Below are positions 47,347 through 58,442 of a stretch of 64,000 bases of DNA, in pieces. The stretch spans positions 1 to 64,000 of the forward strand of contig FCOD02000018.1 in assembly GCA_001544655.2 (NCBI GenBank), written 5' to 3'. Within the stretch, counting starts at the first letter, position 1. Each line of letters opens with the position of its first letter. Origin of the DNA: Caballeronia turbans (GTDB lineage Bacteria > Pseudomonadota > Gammaproteobacteria > Burkholderiales > Burkholderiaceae). The notes beneath the pieces were generated by a model. It saw only the letters and a list, made by a program, of their open reading frames with translations. It searched no databases and was not told the DNA's origin. A program made the position numbers and the translations under genes.

Positions 47347-48008
47347 GATTAAATCCTTTTAATAGTTAATTTGATTTACACTGCGCTGCGTTCGGCTCCC
47401 GGCGAAGTGGTCGCCAAATGCAGCATTCTTTTCGCTCACGCGAAAATCACTTTCCAGCCTTGAGTGTTTAAGATCTTCGGGCCATGAACTGAAACCGTGC
47501 TGTGTTACAGTGATGCTGCGACGTCAGGGCCTCATCCTGCCGATTGCGCCTAGCTCGCTATTGAAGGCGATCGTCTTGGTGCGACGGTGCTGTCCGAACT
47601 CATCTCTTATCGCAGCATAAATTGAATAACGCAAACCTGAGTGAGTTAAATCACTTCATTGCAAAAGACAGTTGTCGGTTTCGATCCCTGTGCGACTGTG
47701 CGCTTTTTTATGGCTCTTCATCAGCTGATTCAGATGTCTTATGTGATTAACATTAGTTAGCATTACTATTTGATTGCCGATCCAGCATTATAGAGAGACG
47801 ATTGAAAGGAGGGCCTCATCTCTTCCTTTTTTACCAATCTGCCTGCCTTTTAGGCATTAGCGCATTTCGTTATAAATGGCGGCTTGCATTAACGGGGGCA
47901 ACGTGCCATCAGCCTGTTCACGGACCGCCTAATCGCCAAGATCTTTTAGGGGTTTTTTACGACCAAGCGTTCGCCGGGAACGTCCCATGAAACAGTTTCG
48001 CGATTTCG
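47347..48008. other. AT-rich region upstream of the adhesin gene
   Basis: This 660-base region is noticeably AT-rich compared with its surroundings and has no supported gene. It should hold the adhesin promoter, and its composition is what would be expected of an H-NS-silenced control region. A 62-codon plus-strand frame at 47802-47990 has no recognisable features and is not called. Confidence 0.5.
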
Positions 48009-48660
48009 TCACTCAATGGCGAGCCGTTCGACAGGTGTATAAGGCAGAGGAGGAACCGATGTATTAGGCCGGGTGCCCAACGAGGGCGAAGCGCATTCTG
48101 CGCTTAAACGGCAGTCCGACGCACGAACGCTTGAGCGCGCCTTCCGGATATGCCTTCGACGGCTCGCGTCAAGCTCTAGACTCATCTGTTCGCCATGATG
48201 CGTCACCAGTGCGCGAAGGACGGGCCACATACCCATGTAGTGCACCATGAAGCTCGTGGGCGTCTGAAGCTGATTAGGCGTGTTGAGCGTCGTGCAATCG
48301 AGTAACTCGTCTTCGGCGGCCATGCCATTGCGCCGCATTACGTGAATGAAAAGATCTTGATCGCCGCCGTTCGAGTAGACGGACGACTTGTCCGCGAATT
48401 TGGCGACCACCTGCTGAGCTGCGATCCTCCATCAGCGTTTCGCATCGGATATCGGTCAAAAGCAGGGAGTCTTGCGTCAGCAAGATCGCCCTCGGCGCAG
48501 GCACGCAGGGTCCGCAACAACACCTGGTATTTCAGGATCATGCGCATTTGCAACCAGCCGATCGCGCTCGCACCGACGTATTCGTGTGCGTACCCCTGCC
48601 GCGCGCAATAGCGGCGATGGTTCTCAAACGACGCGCGAGCGTTAACGTCGGTGAAAAAAC
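48009..48660 (-). pseudogene. Glycosyltransferase-like remnant with two frameshifts
   Basis: Three successive minus-strand frames join into one protein-like sequence. From about 48658 the first reads FFTDVNARASFENHRRYCAR and LQMRMILKYQVLLRTLRACA. The second, from about 48480, reads LLLTDIRCETLMEDRSS. The third, from 48410, reads VYSNGGDQDLFIHVMRRNGM and continues to a stop at 48009. Pieces such as ENHRRYCARQGYAHEY suggest a small glycosyltransferase-like protein (GMA12/MNN10-like), by recollection. At least two frame changes make it non-functional as one protein. Confidence 0.6.
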
Positions 48661-48853
48661 GGCTCCGCGACGCGCTCTGGCCGCTGATTCTGTCCGGCGC
48701 TCGGCGCGCGGGCAAGTACGAAGACAGATTGTTTCACCCTGATGGTCCGAAGATAGAAGTTCGGGAGCGCCCAAATATCCGCGCCGCGATACGGACACCC
48801 AGCCCAGCGATTACGGACTCGCGACGATTACGCGCTCTTCGGCAAGAAGTCTG

Positions 48854-49795
48854 TCAAGCCAGCCCCCGCCGCCGATAATCGAACCAAAAAGAAAGCCCCA
48901 CGGAAAGCAAAATAACGACCGTCGCAATCACGGTCCACTGCGTGACGACTTCGCCGAGCAACAACGCGCCCAACATGACCGCGACCACCGGATTCACATA
49001 AAGACAACTCGTCGCGACAATCGTGCTCGTATTGCGAATCAGAAAGTTATACGCGACATATGCAGCCATCGATCCGATCACCACGAGATACACGAACGAA
49101 AATCCCGCGCCGGCGCTCATGTGCGTCAGACGCTCGCCCGACGCCAGCGCGATCGCCGTCGCGATCAGCCCGCCCAGGCCGATCTGCAAGGCCGTCGACA
49201 TGAGCAGATCCGACGGCTGCCGCAGACGCGTCGCCAGATGCGCGCCGCCCGCCCAGAAAATCGCGGCGCACAGAATCGCCAGCGTGCCGACAGTCGAACT
49301 CGGAGAAGGATCGCCGTGGTTCAGCAGCACGATGCCGATGAGACCGAGCGCCACCGCGAACCATTCGCCTCTCGCGACGCCGCGCCCGCTGAGCGCGGTG
49401 AAGATCGTCGCGAAGAGCGGCACGGTGGCTACCATCACCGCCGCCGTGCCGGTGCCCACCGTGCGCATGCCGTAGGCCATCATCCCGCTCGACAAGCCCT
49501 CCAGCAAAGTGCCGACGATCGCCGCATTGCGCACTTCCCGCGCGCTCGGCCACACCGCCTTGCGATGCACGGCGATCGCGAAGAGCCCGACCCCGGCGCA
49601 CAGGTTTCGCAGGCCGCCGAGCATGAGCGGCGGGAACGATTCGAGCGACAGATGAATCCCGAGATACGTCGAGCCCCACACGAGATACACGACGGCCAGC
49701 GCGAGCGCGACTTGCCCTTTGAAGGAGCGCGGCGCACGAAACGGAAAGCGGTCGGGGAAACTGAACGGCAGGCGCGGCGGCGGCAGAGCGGACAT
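48854..49795 (-). CDS. EamA-family DMT exporter (YedA-like)
   Basis: The 313-residue protein has ten hydrophobic helices in two EamA repeats. It includes VYLVWGSTYLGIHLSLESFP at the start of the first repeat and SMAAYVAYNFLIRNTSTIVA in the second, as in YedA-type amino acid/metabolite exporters. The substrate is unknown. It diverges from thiC across about 530 bases that hold the TPP riboswitch. A second, distinct DMT gene lies at 55851-56783. Confidence 0.88.
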   Translation of the reverse strand: MSALPPPRLPFSFPDRFPFRAPRSFKGQVALALAVVYLVWGSTYLGIHLSLESFPPLMLGGLRNLCAGVGLFAIAVHRKAVWPSAREVRNAAIVGTLLEGLSSGMMAYGMRTVGTGTAAVMVATVPLFATIFTALSGRGVARGEWFAVALGLIGIVLLNHGDPSPSSTVGTLAILCAAIFWAGGAHLATRLRQPSDLLMSTALQIGLGGLIATAIALASGERLTHMSAGAGFSFVYLVVIGSMAAYVAYNFLIRNTSTIVATSCLYVNPVVAVMLGALLLGEVVTQWTVIATVVILLSVGLSFWFDYRRRGLA

Positions 49796-50046
49796 GCATT
49801 ACTCCGCGACGGCTGCGCGCCGGATGACTGCGAAAGAGACCGGGACAGACGCTGCGGCAACTACCAGACTGGACGACATGACGGAACGAAGGAAGTGCGG
49901 ATTGCGCGAGGAGAGACCGCGCAATCCCCGGGAAAACCCCGAGAATTCGCGGCGCTCGACATTATGCAGTAAGCACGGAACGCGATTGCACAACTTTACG
50001 AATGGTTGCCAAGACGCCACGCCGCGGTGTAACGTGTCGGCTGCTA

Positions 50047-50172
50047 ACGCGGGGGTCCTGCGTTGCACATCGTGATTTCGATCATCGGCTCATTCGACGA
50101 AATCGCTTCGTGTGGCGTGGGTGAGAAATACCCTTTGAACCTGATCTGGATAATGCCAGCGCAGGGAAGCGT
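50047..50172 (+). ncRNA. TPP riboswitch (THI element)
   Basis: The conserved core is present: GTGAGAAATACCCTTTGAAC, then CTGATCTGGATAATGCCAGC and GCAGGGAAGCG, preceded by CGCGGGGGTCCTGCG forming the outer stems. Between the halves is an extended P3a arm where GATTTCG pairs with CGAAATC around a 17-base loop. It lies 155 bases upstream of thiC and should lower thiC expression when thiamine pyrophosphate is bound. Confidence 0.93.
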
Positions 50173-50255
50173 TCGGGTTCCATGGTTCGCAGCATCCAGA
50201 CCACTTCTTCCGGACCCGTACCTTTCCATCTCGTTCCTCCCTGTTTAGCTCCTGA

Positions 50256-52259
<2,004 letters not shown>

Positions 52260-52278
52260 TGCTCGTTTTTGGCTGACA

Positions 52279-52318
52279 ACGGCCTTTCGCACAGCGCGTG
52301 CGAAAGGCCGTTTTTTTA
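52279..52318 (+). terminator. Rho-independent terminator after thiC
   Basis: AACGGCCTTTCGCAC pairs perfectly with GTGCGAAAGGCCGTT around a five-base loop, followed by seven T. Confidence 0.93.
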
Positions 52319-52521
52319 TGGGGACCGGGCGCAATGTCTTGTCGCGCCTGGAGGAAAGATTGATCTGACGATTCAGGCACCTTTTCTGCTGGAGATGTGC
52401 ACGAACCGGCGAAAACATGGCGGCCCCCCTTTGGGCCGACGCCGAAACGGTTGCACCGCGTCGCGCGTAGTCGCGGGCGAACCGGAGCCGATTCATCTCA
52501 TCATCGAATTGGAGAGTCGAC

Positions 52522-52734
52522 ATGAAAAACATCAAACAGATCGGCGCCGCTGCAGTGGTCGTTGCGTTTCTGGGAGGATTGACCGCTTGTAGCGACATGA
52601 CCACGCGTCAACGGGATACCGCCATCGGCGCTGGCGTCGGCGCGGCCGGCGGAGCGGTGATCGGCGGCAGCGCACTTTCGACGCTGGGCGGCGCCGCCGT
52701 TGGGGGCATCATCGGGAATCAGGTCGGCAAGTAG
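52522..52734 (+). CDS. Glycine-zipper (OsmB-like) small lipoprotein
   Basis: The 70-residue protein has a lipoprotein signal (VVVAFLGGLTACSD) followed by a glycine-zipper region, TAIGAGVGAAGGAVIGG and GGAAVGGIIGNQVGK, typical of OsmB/SlyB-like outer-membrane lipoproteins. It probably inserts in or associates with the outer membrane in response to envelope stress. GAGAG lies before the start. A 9-bp hairpin without a T tract follows at 52751-52775. Confidence 0.85.
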   Translation: MKNIKQIGAAAVVVAFLGGLTACSDMTTRQRDTAIGAGVGAAGGAVIGGSALSTLGGAAVGGIIGNQVGK

Positions 52735-52945
52735 CGAAACCGTTGCCTGTGCGGCGAAGTGTTCCGCTTCGCCGCCATAAAAGAGTCCGCCGTTTCAAAT
52801 TTGTTACAGAAAAACGCTTCGGTAATGCTTTGTCACATGACGCCGGACGCTTGCCCCTCATCGTTGGCCTAAGCTGTTTCTTGACGGACCGTTCGATTTT
52901 TATCGATCCCGGAGTCCGGCCAGCCGTAGTGCAAGGAGCAGCATC

Positions 52946-53437
52946 ATGATTTCCGCCCGCAGCATTCCCGGACTCGTAACGGCCGCCGCCGCGCTCGCCG
53001 TCGGGCTTCTTCTGAGCGGGTGTTATTACCCTTACGGCTATCCGGCTTATCCATCCTATCCCGTCACCAGCGCGATCTACACGCAGCGCGAATTCACGGT
53101 GCCGGCGTCGGGTGCGGCCGTCGCTTCGTCGCCTGCCACCCTTCCGCCGCAATACGAGTACGCAGTCGGCTCGCCCTATTCCGACTACTACCAGACCTAT
53201 CCGTACCCTTATCCGTACTATCCGCCGTACGCCGCTTACCCGGCTTATTACCGCTATGGCTACGGCTATCCGGCGGTCTCGTTTGGATTCGGTTATTGGG
53301 GCGGCGGCGGTTGCTGCTGGGGCCACGGCGGGCACGGCGGCGGTTGGCACGGCCACGGCGGGCATGGCGGGCATGGCGGAGGCGGATGGCACGGCGGCGG
53401 CGGCAGCTGGCATGGTGGCGGCGGCCACGGCCACTGA
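52946..53437 (+). CDS. Gly/His-rich lipoprotein
   Basis: The 163-residue protein has a lipoprotein signal (ALAVGLLLSGCYYPYG), a Tyr/Pro-rich segment (YPYPYPYYPPYAAYPAYYR) and a C-terminal third made of Gly, His and Trp (HGGHGGGWHGHGGHGG and GGGGSWHGGGGHGH) preceded by a Cys-Cys pair. The His-rich tail could bind metal ions; this is inference. AAGGAG precedes the ATG. It should be anchored in the envelope. Confidence 0.78.
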   Translation: MISARSIPGLVTAAAALAVGLLLSGCYYPYGYPAYPSYPVTSAIYTQREFTVPASGAAVASSPATLPPQYEYAVGSPYSDYYQTYPYPYPYYPPYAAYPAYYRYGYGYPAVSFGFGYWGGGGCCWGHGGHGGGWHGHGGHGGHGGGGWHGGGGSWHGGGGHGH

Positions 53438-53469
53438 GCGCGGTGCCGCGCGTCGGCGCGCGCGACATG

Positions 53470-53494
53470 CGACGGAAAATCGTTTTTTCCGTCG
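53470..53494. other. Hairpin downstream of the Gly/His-rich lipoprotein gene
   Basis: CGACGGAAAA pairs with TTTTCCGTCG across a five-base loop, 32 bases after the stop codon. It could terminate transcription with its internal T tract but lacks a following T run. The rest of the roughly 290-base gap to 53731 shows no gene. Confidence 0.45.
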
Positions 53495-53730
53495 CCCCGT
53501 AACAGGGCTGCAACATTTTCTGACGCGCACACGCCTTCGCGCGCGGATTGCGCGACTGTGCGCCCGGACACTTTCCTTATCCGACAAGGCTTCGGCACAT
53601 TTCGCCAGACGATTGGCACAGTTCTGGCTACATAGGTCCCCTATTCGCCACGCCGCAATGGCGATCCAAGCACCTAGCAGCAAAACTTCGCGCGCATCAT
53701 CGGCGCACTTTCCGTATCGGGGGATCGGAC

Positions 53731-53859
53731 ATGATGGCCTTTATGTTTTTTTTGCTGTGGATGCTTGCCTCGCTCGGCCTGTTGACCGTGTGGGTGTTCC
53801 GCCAGACGCCTCCTGCCGGCCCTGACGATCGCGCGCCCGATGCGGTCGCCAAAGGCTGA
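53731..53859 (+). CDS. Small single-helix membrane protein
   Basis: The 42-residue protein has one hydrophobic helix (MMAFMFFLLWMLASLGLLTV) and a short Pro/Asp-rich tail. GGGGGA lies a suitable distance before the ATG. Family is unknown; it resembles small inner-membrane proteins found near envelope genes. Its short length makes the call tentative. Confidence 0.55.
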   Translation: MMAFMFFLLWMLASLGLLTVWVFRQTPPAGPDDRAPDAVAKG

Positions 53860-54124
53860 CGCCCGCCACTTACGCACGCTCCCGCGCCACTCGCGCATCG
53901 ACGACGCGCCCCAAGCGGCGCGCTTCGTCACGCCCGCGCCCTACGCCCACGCCGCAATAACCGGCATTCACGACTTGACGCAGGCCGTTCGCGCCCTATT
54001 CTTAGTGGGCGCGTTTATGCGTTTGCTTAAGTCGGCGGCCGACTCCTGCTGAACATCAAACTCCACGCGCATCGCGGCTTTGCTTCGCGCCGCTTCGGCT
54101 CATGACAAAGAGAAGGAGACCCTG

Positions 54125-55735
54125 ATGTTTCACCAGCTACTCACCCCGATCGCCAATTCGCTGTTCGCGTCCTTTATCGTCGCCGCGCTGCCGATCATCC
54201 TCGTGCTCGTGCTGCTGGGCTGGGCGCGCCGCCCCGCGTGGCAGGCATCGCTCGCCGGATTGATTCTCGCGTTCGTGATCGCCGTGGCGGGCTGGCGTTT
54301 CCCGGCCGGGCTCGCGCTCGATTCGGTCGCGGCCGGCGCCGTCTTTGCGCTGTGGCCCGTCATGTGGATCGTCTTCGCCGCGATCCTGCTCTACAACGTC
54401 GCGCAACGCTCGGGGCGTTTCGAAGCGTTTCGTCTGTGGATGGTCGACAACCTCCCGAACGACCGGCGCATCGTGCTGGTGGTGATCGGCTTCTCGTTCG
54501 GCGCGCTGCTCGAAGGCATCTCGGGCTTCGGCACGCCGATCGCCATCACGAGCTCGCTGCTGATTCTGCTCGGCTTCCCGACGCTGGAAGCGCTCACCTT
54601 CACGCTGATCTTCAACACGGCGCCGGTCGCGTTCGGCGCGCTCGGCGTGCCGATCACCGTGCTCGGCGCGGTCACGCACCTGCCGACCGACGCCCTCGCG
54701 AAAATGGTCGGCCGCCAGTTGCCGTTCTTCGCGTTCTTCCTGCCGTTCTACGTGATCGGCATCTACGCAGGCTTTCGCAACATGACGCGCGTCTGGCCCG
54801 TGCTGCTCGTCTCCGGGGGCGCGTTCGCGCTCACGCAGTTCGTGACGTCGAACTACATCAGCTATGCGCTGACCGACGTGCTCTCCTCGCTCGTCTCGCT
54901 GATTCTGACGATCGCGTTCCTGCGCGTGTGGAAGCCCGTCGCCGACGAGCGCTTCGCCGTAAACGTCGAGCGCCTCGGCGATAAAGACGACAAGCGCGCG
55001 GCGCTTTCGGGCGGCCACGGCTGGGTGCCGTGGATCGTCGTGTCGGCGGTCGTGATCGTGTGGACGGTGCTCAAGATTTTCCTGATCGGCGACGTCAAGG
55101 TCGCGTGGCCCGGACTCGACAAGGCCGTCTATATCACGCTCTATAAGCAGCCGTACGGCGCGATCTGGGACTTCCAGCCGCTCGCGACCGGCACCGCGAT
55201 TCTGGTGGCGTCGATCATCACGGCGCTCCTCGTGAAGTTGCCCGCGCGCGAGTACGGCGCGGCGATCGTGGATACGTGGGTGCAGACGCGCATCGCCATT
55301 CTGACGGTCGCGACGATCGTCGGCCTCGCTTATCTGATGAACTACTCGGGCATGAACTACACGCTGGGTCTGGGCGTGGCGTCTGTCGGGCCGTTCTTCC
55401 CGCTCGTGTCCGCGTTCCTCGGCTGGGTGGCGGTGTTCCTCTCGGGCAGCGACACGTCGGGCAATGCGCTCTTCGGCAATCTGCAGGTGGTCGCGGCGAA
55501 CCAGCTGAATCTGAACCCGGTGCTGATGGCGGCGACCAACTCGTCGGGCGGCGTGATGGGCAAGATGATCTCGCCGCAAAACATCTCGACCGGCGTGGCG
55601 ACGACCGAACTCAAAGGCAAGGAAGGTCTCGTCTTCGCGCGCACATTCAAGCATTCGATCCTGCTCACGATCGTGCTCGGCGTGCTCGTGTGGCTGCAGC
55701 AGAACGTGCTGACGTGGATGATTCCGCCGCATTGA
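54125..55735 (+). CDS. lldP: L-lactate permease
   Basis: The 536-residue protein is an LctP/LldP-family lactate:H+ symporter with about twelve to fourteen helices. Landmarks are LEGISGFGTPIAITSSLLIL, FNTAPVAFGALGVPITVLGA and FPLVSAFLGWVAVFLSGSDT with QNISTGVATTELKGKEG near the end. The start at 54125 is preceded by AAGGAGA. It imports L-lactate (and probably glycolate) across the inner membrane. No lactate dehydrogenase gene is adjacent. Confidence 0.92.
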   Translation: MFHQLLTPIANSLFASFIVAALPIILVLVLLGWARRPAWQASLAGLILAFVIAVAGWRFPAGLALDSVAAGAVFALWPVMWIVFAAILLYNVAQRSGRFEAFRLWMVDNLPNDRRIVLVVIGFSFGALLEGISGFGTPIAITSSLLILLGFPTLEALTFTLIFNTAPVAFGALGVPITVLGAVTHLPTDALAKMVGRQLPFFAFFLPFYVIGIYAGFRNMTRVWPVLLVSGGAFALTQFVTSNYISYALTDVLSSLVSLILTIAFLRVWKPVADERFAVNVERLGDKDDKRAALSGGHGWVPWIVVSAVVIVWTVLKIFLIGDVKVAWPGLDKAVYITLYKQPYGAIWDFQPLATGTAILVASIITALLVKLPAREYGAAIVDTWVQTRIAILTVATIVGLAYLMNYSGMNYTLGLGVASVGPFFPLVSAFLGWVAVFLSGSDTSGNALFGNLQVVAANQLNLNPVLMAATNSSGGVMGKMISPQNISTGVATTELKGKEGLVFARTFKHSILLTIVLGVLVWLQQNVLTWMIPPH

Positions 55736-55850
55736 AATCGCGGCGCCTTTCTCCCGCTTCTTGCGCTTTCGTTCGGCGGGCGTTTTATCGGTATGAGCGC
55801 GGTGCTAACATGCGCGGACTTTTGATGAGCATCCCGAAGTCCGCCCTGTT

Positions 55851-56783
55851 ATGTCACCCGCCAATCTGTTGCAACTGATCGTGCTCGCCGCCTTGTGGGG
55901 CGCATCGTTTCTCTTTATCCGCGTCGGCGTCGTCGAATTCGGCGTAGCGCCGCTGATGGCCCTGCGCGTCGGAATCGGCGCCGTGTTTCTGATCGCGATG
56001 CTGCTGGCGCGCCGCCCGTTCGCCGCCTCTGTCGCGACACTGCGCGCGCGCTGGCTTCAGTTGCTGGCCGTCGGCATTCTCAACTCCGCCGCGCCCTTCT
56101 GTCTCTTCGCCTACGCCGAACTGACGCTGTCGGCGGGCGCGACGTCCGTCATCAACGCGACGACGCCGCTCTTCGGCGCGCTCGTCGCCTTCCTGTGGCT
56201 GCGCGATCGCCTGACGACGGCACGCACGATCGGCATGGCAATCGGCTTCGCGGGCGTGCTCGTGCTGGTGTGGAACCAGATCGCGCCCGGGCACGCGGGG
56301 CATGACGCGGCGCTGCCGGTGCAGGGCATCCTCGCGGCGGCCGCGGCGCTCGCGGCATCCGCGCTCTACGGCGTCGCGGGCAACTTCGCGAAGAAGTATC
56401 TGATGGACGTCGACGCGATGACCAACGCCGCCGGCAGCATGATCGGCGCAACGCTCACGCTTGCGCCCATTGCGTTCCTCACGTGGCCCGCCGCGCCGGT
56501 TTCCGCCCACGCGTGGGGCGCGGTGCTCGCGCTCGGCATCGGCTGCACGGGCATCGCGTACTTCATCTATTTCCATCTGGTCGCGGTCGCGGGTCCGGCC
56601 CGCGCGATGACCGTCACCTTCGTCATTCCGCTCTTCGGCATTCTGTGGGGCGCGGTGTTTCTCGGCGAACATGTGTCGATTGCGATGATCGCGGGGTGTG
56701 GGATCGTGCTTGCGGGGACTTCGCTTGCTACCGGCGTTGTGAAGCGTGTGCCGTTCATTGGGCGGCGTAAGCTTGCGCCGTGA
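55851..56783 (+). CDS. EamA-family DMT transporter
   Basis: The 310-residue protein has ten hydrophobic helices in two EamA repeats, beginning NLLQLIVLAALWGASFLFIR and with LSAGATSVINATTPLFGALV mid-way. It is a metabolite exporter of unknown substrate, different in sequence from the DMT protein at 48854-49795. It is 115 bases downstream of lldP on the same strand and may be partly cotranscribed. It marks the last clear chromosomal gene before the T6SS island. Confidence 0.85.
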   Translation: MSPANLLQLIVLAALWGASFLFIRVGVVEFGVAPLMALRVGIGAVFLIAMLLARRPFAASVATLRARWLQLLAVGILNSAAPFCLFAYAELTLSAGATSVINATTPLFGALVAFLWLRDRLTTARTIGMAIGFAGVLVLVWNQIAPGHAGHDAALPVQGILAAAAALAASALYGVAGNFAKKYLMDVDAMTNAAGSMIGATLTLAPIAFLTWPAAPVSAHAWGAVLALGIGCTGIAYFIYFHLVAVAGPARAMTVTFVIPLFGILWGAVFLGEHVSIAMIAGCGIVLAGTSLATGVVKRVPFIGRRKLAP

Positions 56784-57388
56784 GCCAGGCTTCTGCCAGG
56801 AACGCTGGACGCCGCGGCGATTTCTTCGTTTTCTTGCTTCTGCATACCGTCGACATCGTTCGCGCTCTGATGGTCAAAGGCACCGGCGGCGCGCTGCCGA
56901 CTTCCATCCCGGTAATCGGATCGCCAAGGAACGAAAGCGCTCCATGCGCTCGTGAATAGCGTCGAGTACCGCAAACAGCGGCGGTCCGTTCTTGTAGTTC
57001 GACCGGCGCGTCGGTTCGATATCCCCGCGTGCGTGCTGATGAATAAGGACTTGACCGGCGAGACGCTCGCTTCCCTGCGCGGGTGCTTCGGCTTCGACCT
57101 GGAACAGGTGGAGCGGCGCGCAGCGGCCCCCGATTGCTAGCTCCGCCGGCCATTCGATTTGGGCAGTTCCTATTTTCGGTTGCGCGAAGTCAGGCATCTT
57201 TCACCACGAATTGATACACAAATTCTCTCGGCTGCGCGTTAGCCTCCGTATCGCTAACGGCTCGCGCTCCGAGACGTCGGCCACTTCGGATTCCGGAATA
57301 CCGAGCTGGTGCACAAACCCATTCAAAATGATCGGCAGGTTCCTGAAGTTGAGCACTGCTTTGGACACGCTGCGGCGGGTCTTTTTTG
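56784..57388. other. Debris region before the vgrG remnant
   Basis: About 600 bases hold no intact gene. On the minus strand two frames (about 56874-57197 and a shifted continuation below 56980) contain protein-like pieces such as NYKNGPPLFAVLDAIHERME followed in another frame by GDPITGMEVGSAPPVPL. This looks like a frameshifted small gene, but I do not recognise its family. Confidence 0.35.
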
Positions 57389-57420
57389 TTTTGGCTACGC
57401 GCTTTTAGCCAAAAAGGAGG
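57389..57420 (+). promoter_or_regulatory. Hairpin directly abutting the vgrG ribosome-binding site
   Basis: TTTTGGCT (57389-57396) pairs with AGCCAAAA (57407-57414) around a ten-base loop. The perfect Shine-Dalgarno AGGAGG follows at once (57415-57420), five bases before the TTG start at 57426. A stem ending one base from the SD might affect ribosome access. Confidence 0.45.
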
Positions 57421-57425
57421 ATTAG

Positions 57426-58442
57426 TTGAATCGCAGAGACGAATACTTTGAAAGACGTGAGCGCGCTTTTCAAGGACAGCATCAGCCCTACTTTCTTGAG
57501 ATAAGAAGCGCGCCGAGTTCGGCCACGGCGGATGTCTTCAGCATTGAGGGCGAGGAAGCCATCGGGCAGGAGAGCCGCTTCAAGATTCAGTTCACGCACA
57601 CATCGCACGACTTGTCCCAGCGCGAGTATCTGGGCAAGCGGGGTTCGCTTCTCGTGCAGCCGCCGCATGACCCGACTCGCCAACTCAAGCCCGATCCGGC
57701 ACGTCACAAATTTGGCGTAATCACAGGCTTCTCCAAACTCTCGACTCTTCGCGGGCAATCCGGACCTCCCGTACATACTCCATGCGCTGCATAACTCGCA
57801 GGATACCGACCCGGTTCATCAGGAACACAAGTGGCGCACGCGCAACGTCGTCATTCACACGGTTCGCAACAACACGATTCAGGTCGAGGACCGCGAGAAC
57901 CAGGAACATATCAAGATCGCGACGGAGCCGGGCAAGTCGCAACTGAACCTCGGTCACGCGGTCGGCCGTGATGACAAAGCTCGCGGATTCGGCTTCGAAC
58001 TGCGTCTGCGCCGGAAATCATGCATTTGGCAGGGCCTGCGTTCGCGCCCGTGGTCGTGCCGTTTAAAACGGGTTGCGACGCGTGGCTGTACTCCGAGAGT
58101 TTCGCGGAGAAGACGACGCCGCCCGGATCGAAGCAAGTGAACTGGGAGCAGCCGCAGAGTGCAGGCGCGGTGCCTGCTGCGCCCCCTTCGCCGTCAACGT
58201 CCGACGCGAGCGCGTCGAGTGCGCCGTCGGCCAATGCTGCCGCGTACGATCAGCCGTCCCCCGATGCGCCCGAGGCGGATCATGATTCCAAGCATGAAAT
58301 GAAGAAATCGCCAGCGTCAAAGGAGACCGATCCTGAGCCGGAACCGATCAAACTCGCCGAGCCGGTTTGGTGTGACTGGAACCTGAGAAGGTTGAAACCG
58401 AATGCGACGGCGCAACCGAAACGGGAGAATATAAGGCACTGA
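57426..58442 (+). pseudogene. vgrG: Internally deleted and frameshifted T6SS VgrG
   Basis: Pieces of one VgrG spike protein follow in order but not in one frame. From TTG 57426 (with AGGAGG five bases upstream) the first frame has the gpD-like N-terminus, including VFSIEGEEAIGQESRFKIQF and LGKRGSLLVQP, up to KFGVITGFSKLS near 57745. The frame then changes and jumps to a C-terminal VgrG section: NPDLPYILHALHNSQDTDP, NTIQVEDRENQEHIKIATE and GKSQLNLGHAVG (about 57757-58000). Roughly 300 residues of the normal middle are missing. A third frame (58020-58442) carries a short VgrG-like tail, then a Pro/Ala/Ser-rich linker (AGAVPAAPPSPSTSDAS) leading to the effector domain. Confidence 0.75.

Noticed and set aside
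47802-47990. 62-codon frame upstream of the adhesin
   Set aside because: No motif and a position in the AT-rich control region; likely chance.
53290-53440. Short tandem repeats suggesting a CRISPR or satellite array
   Set aside because: The repetition is the codon pattern of the Gly/His tail of a lipoprotein; there are no spacers.
54137-55732. 531-codon minus-strand frame opposite lldP
   Set aside because: Antisense shadow of an intact permease.
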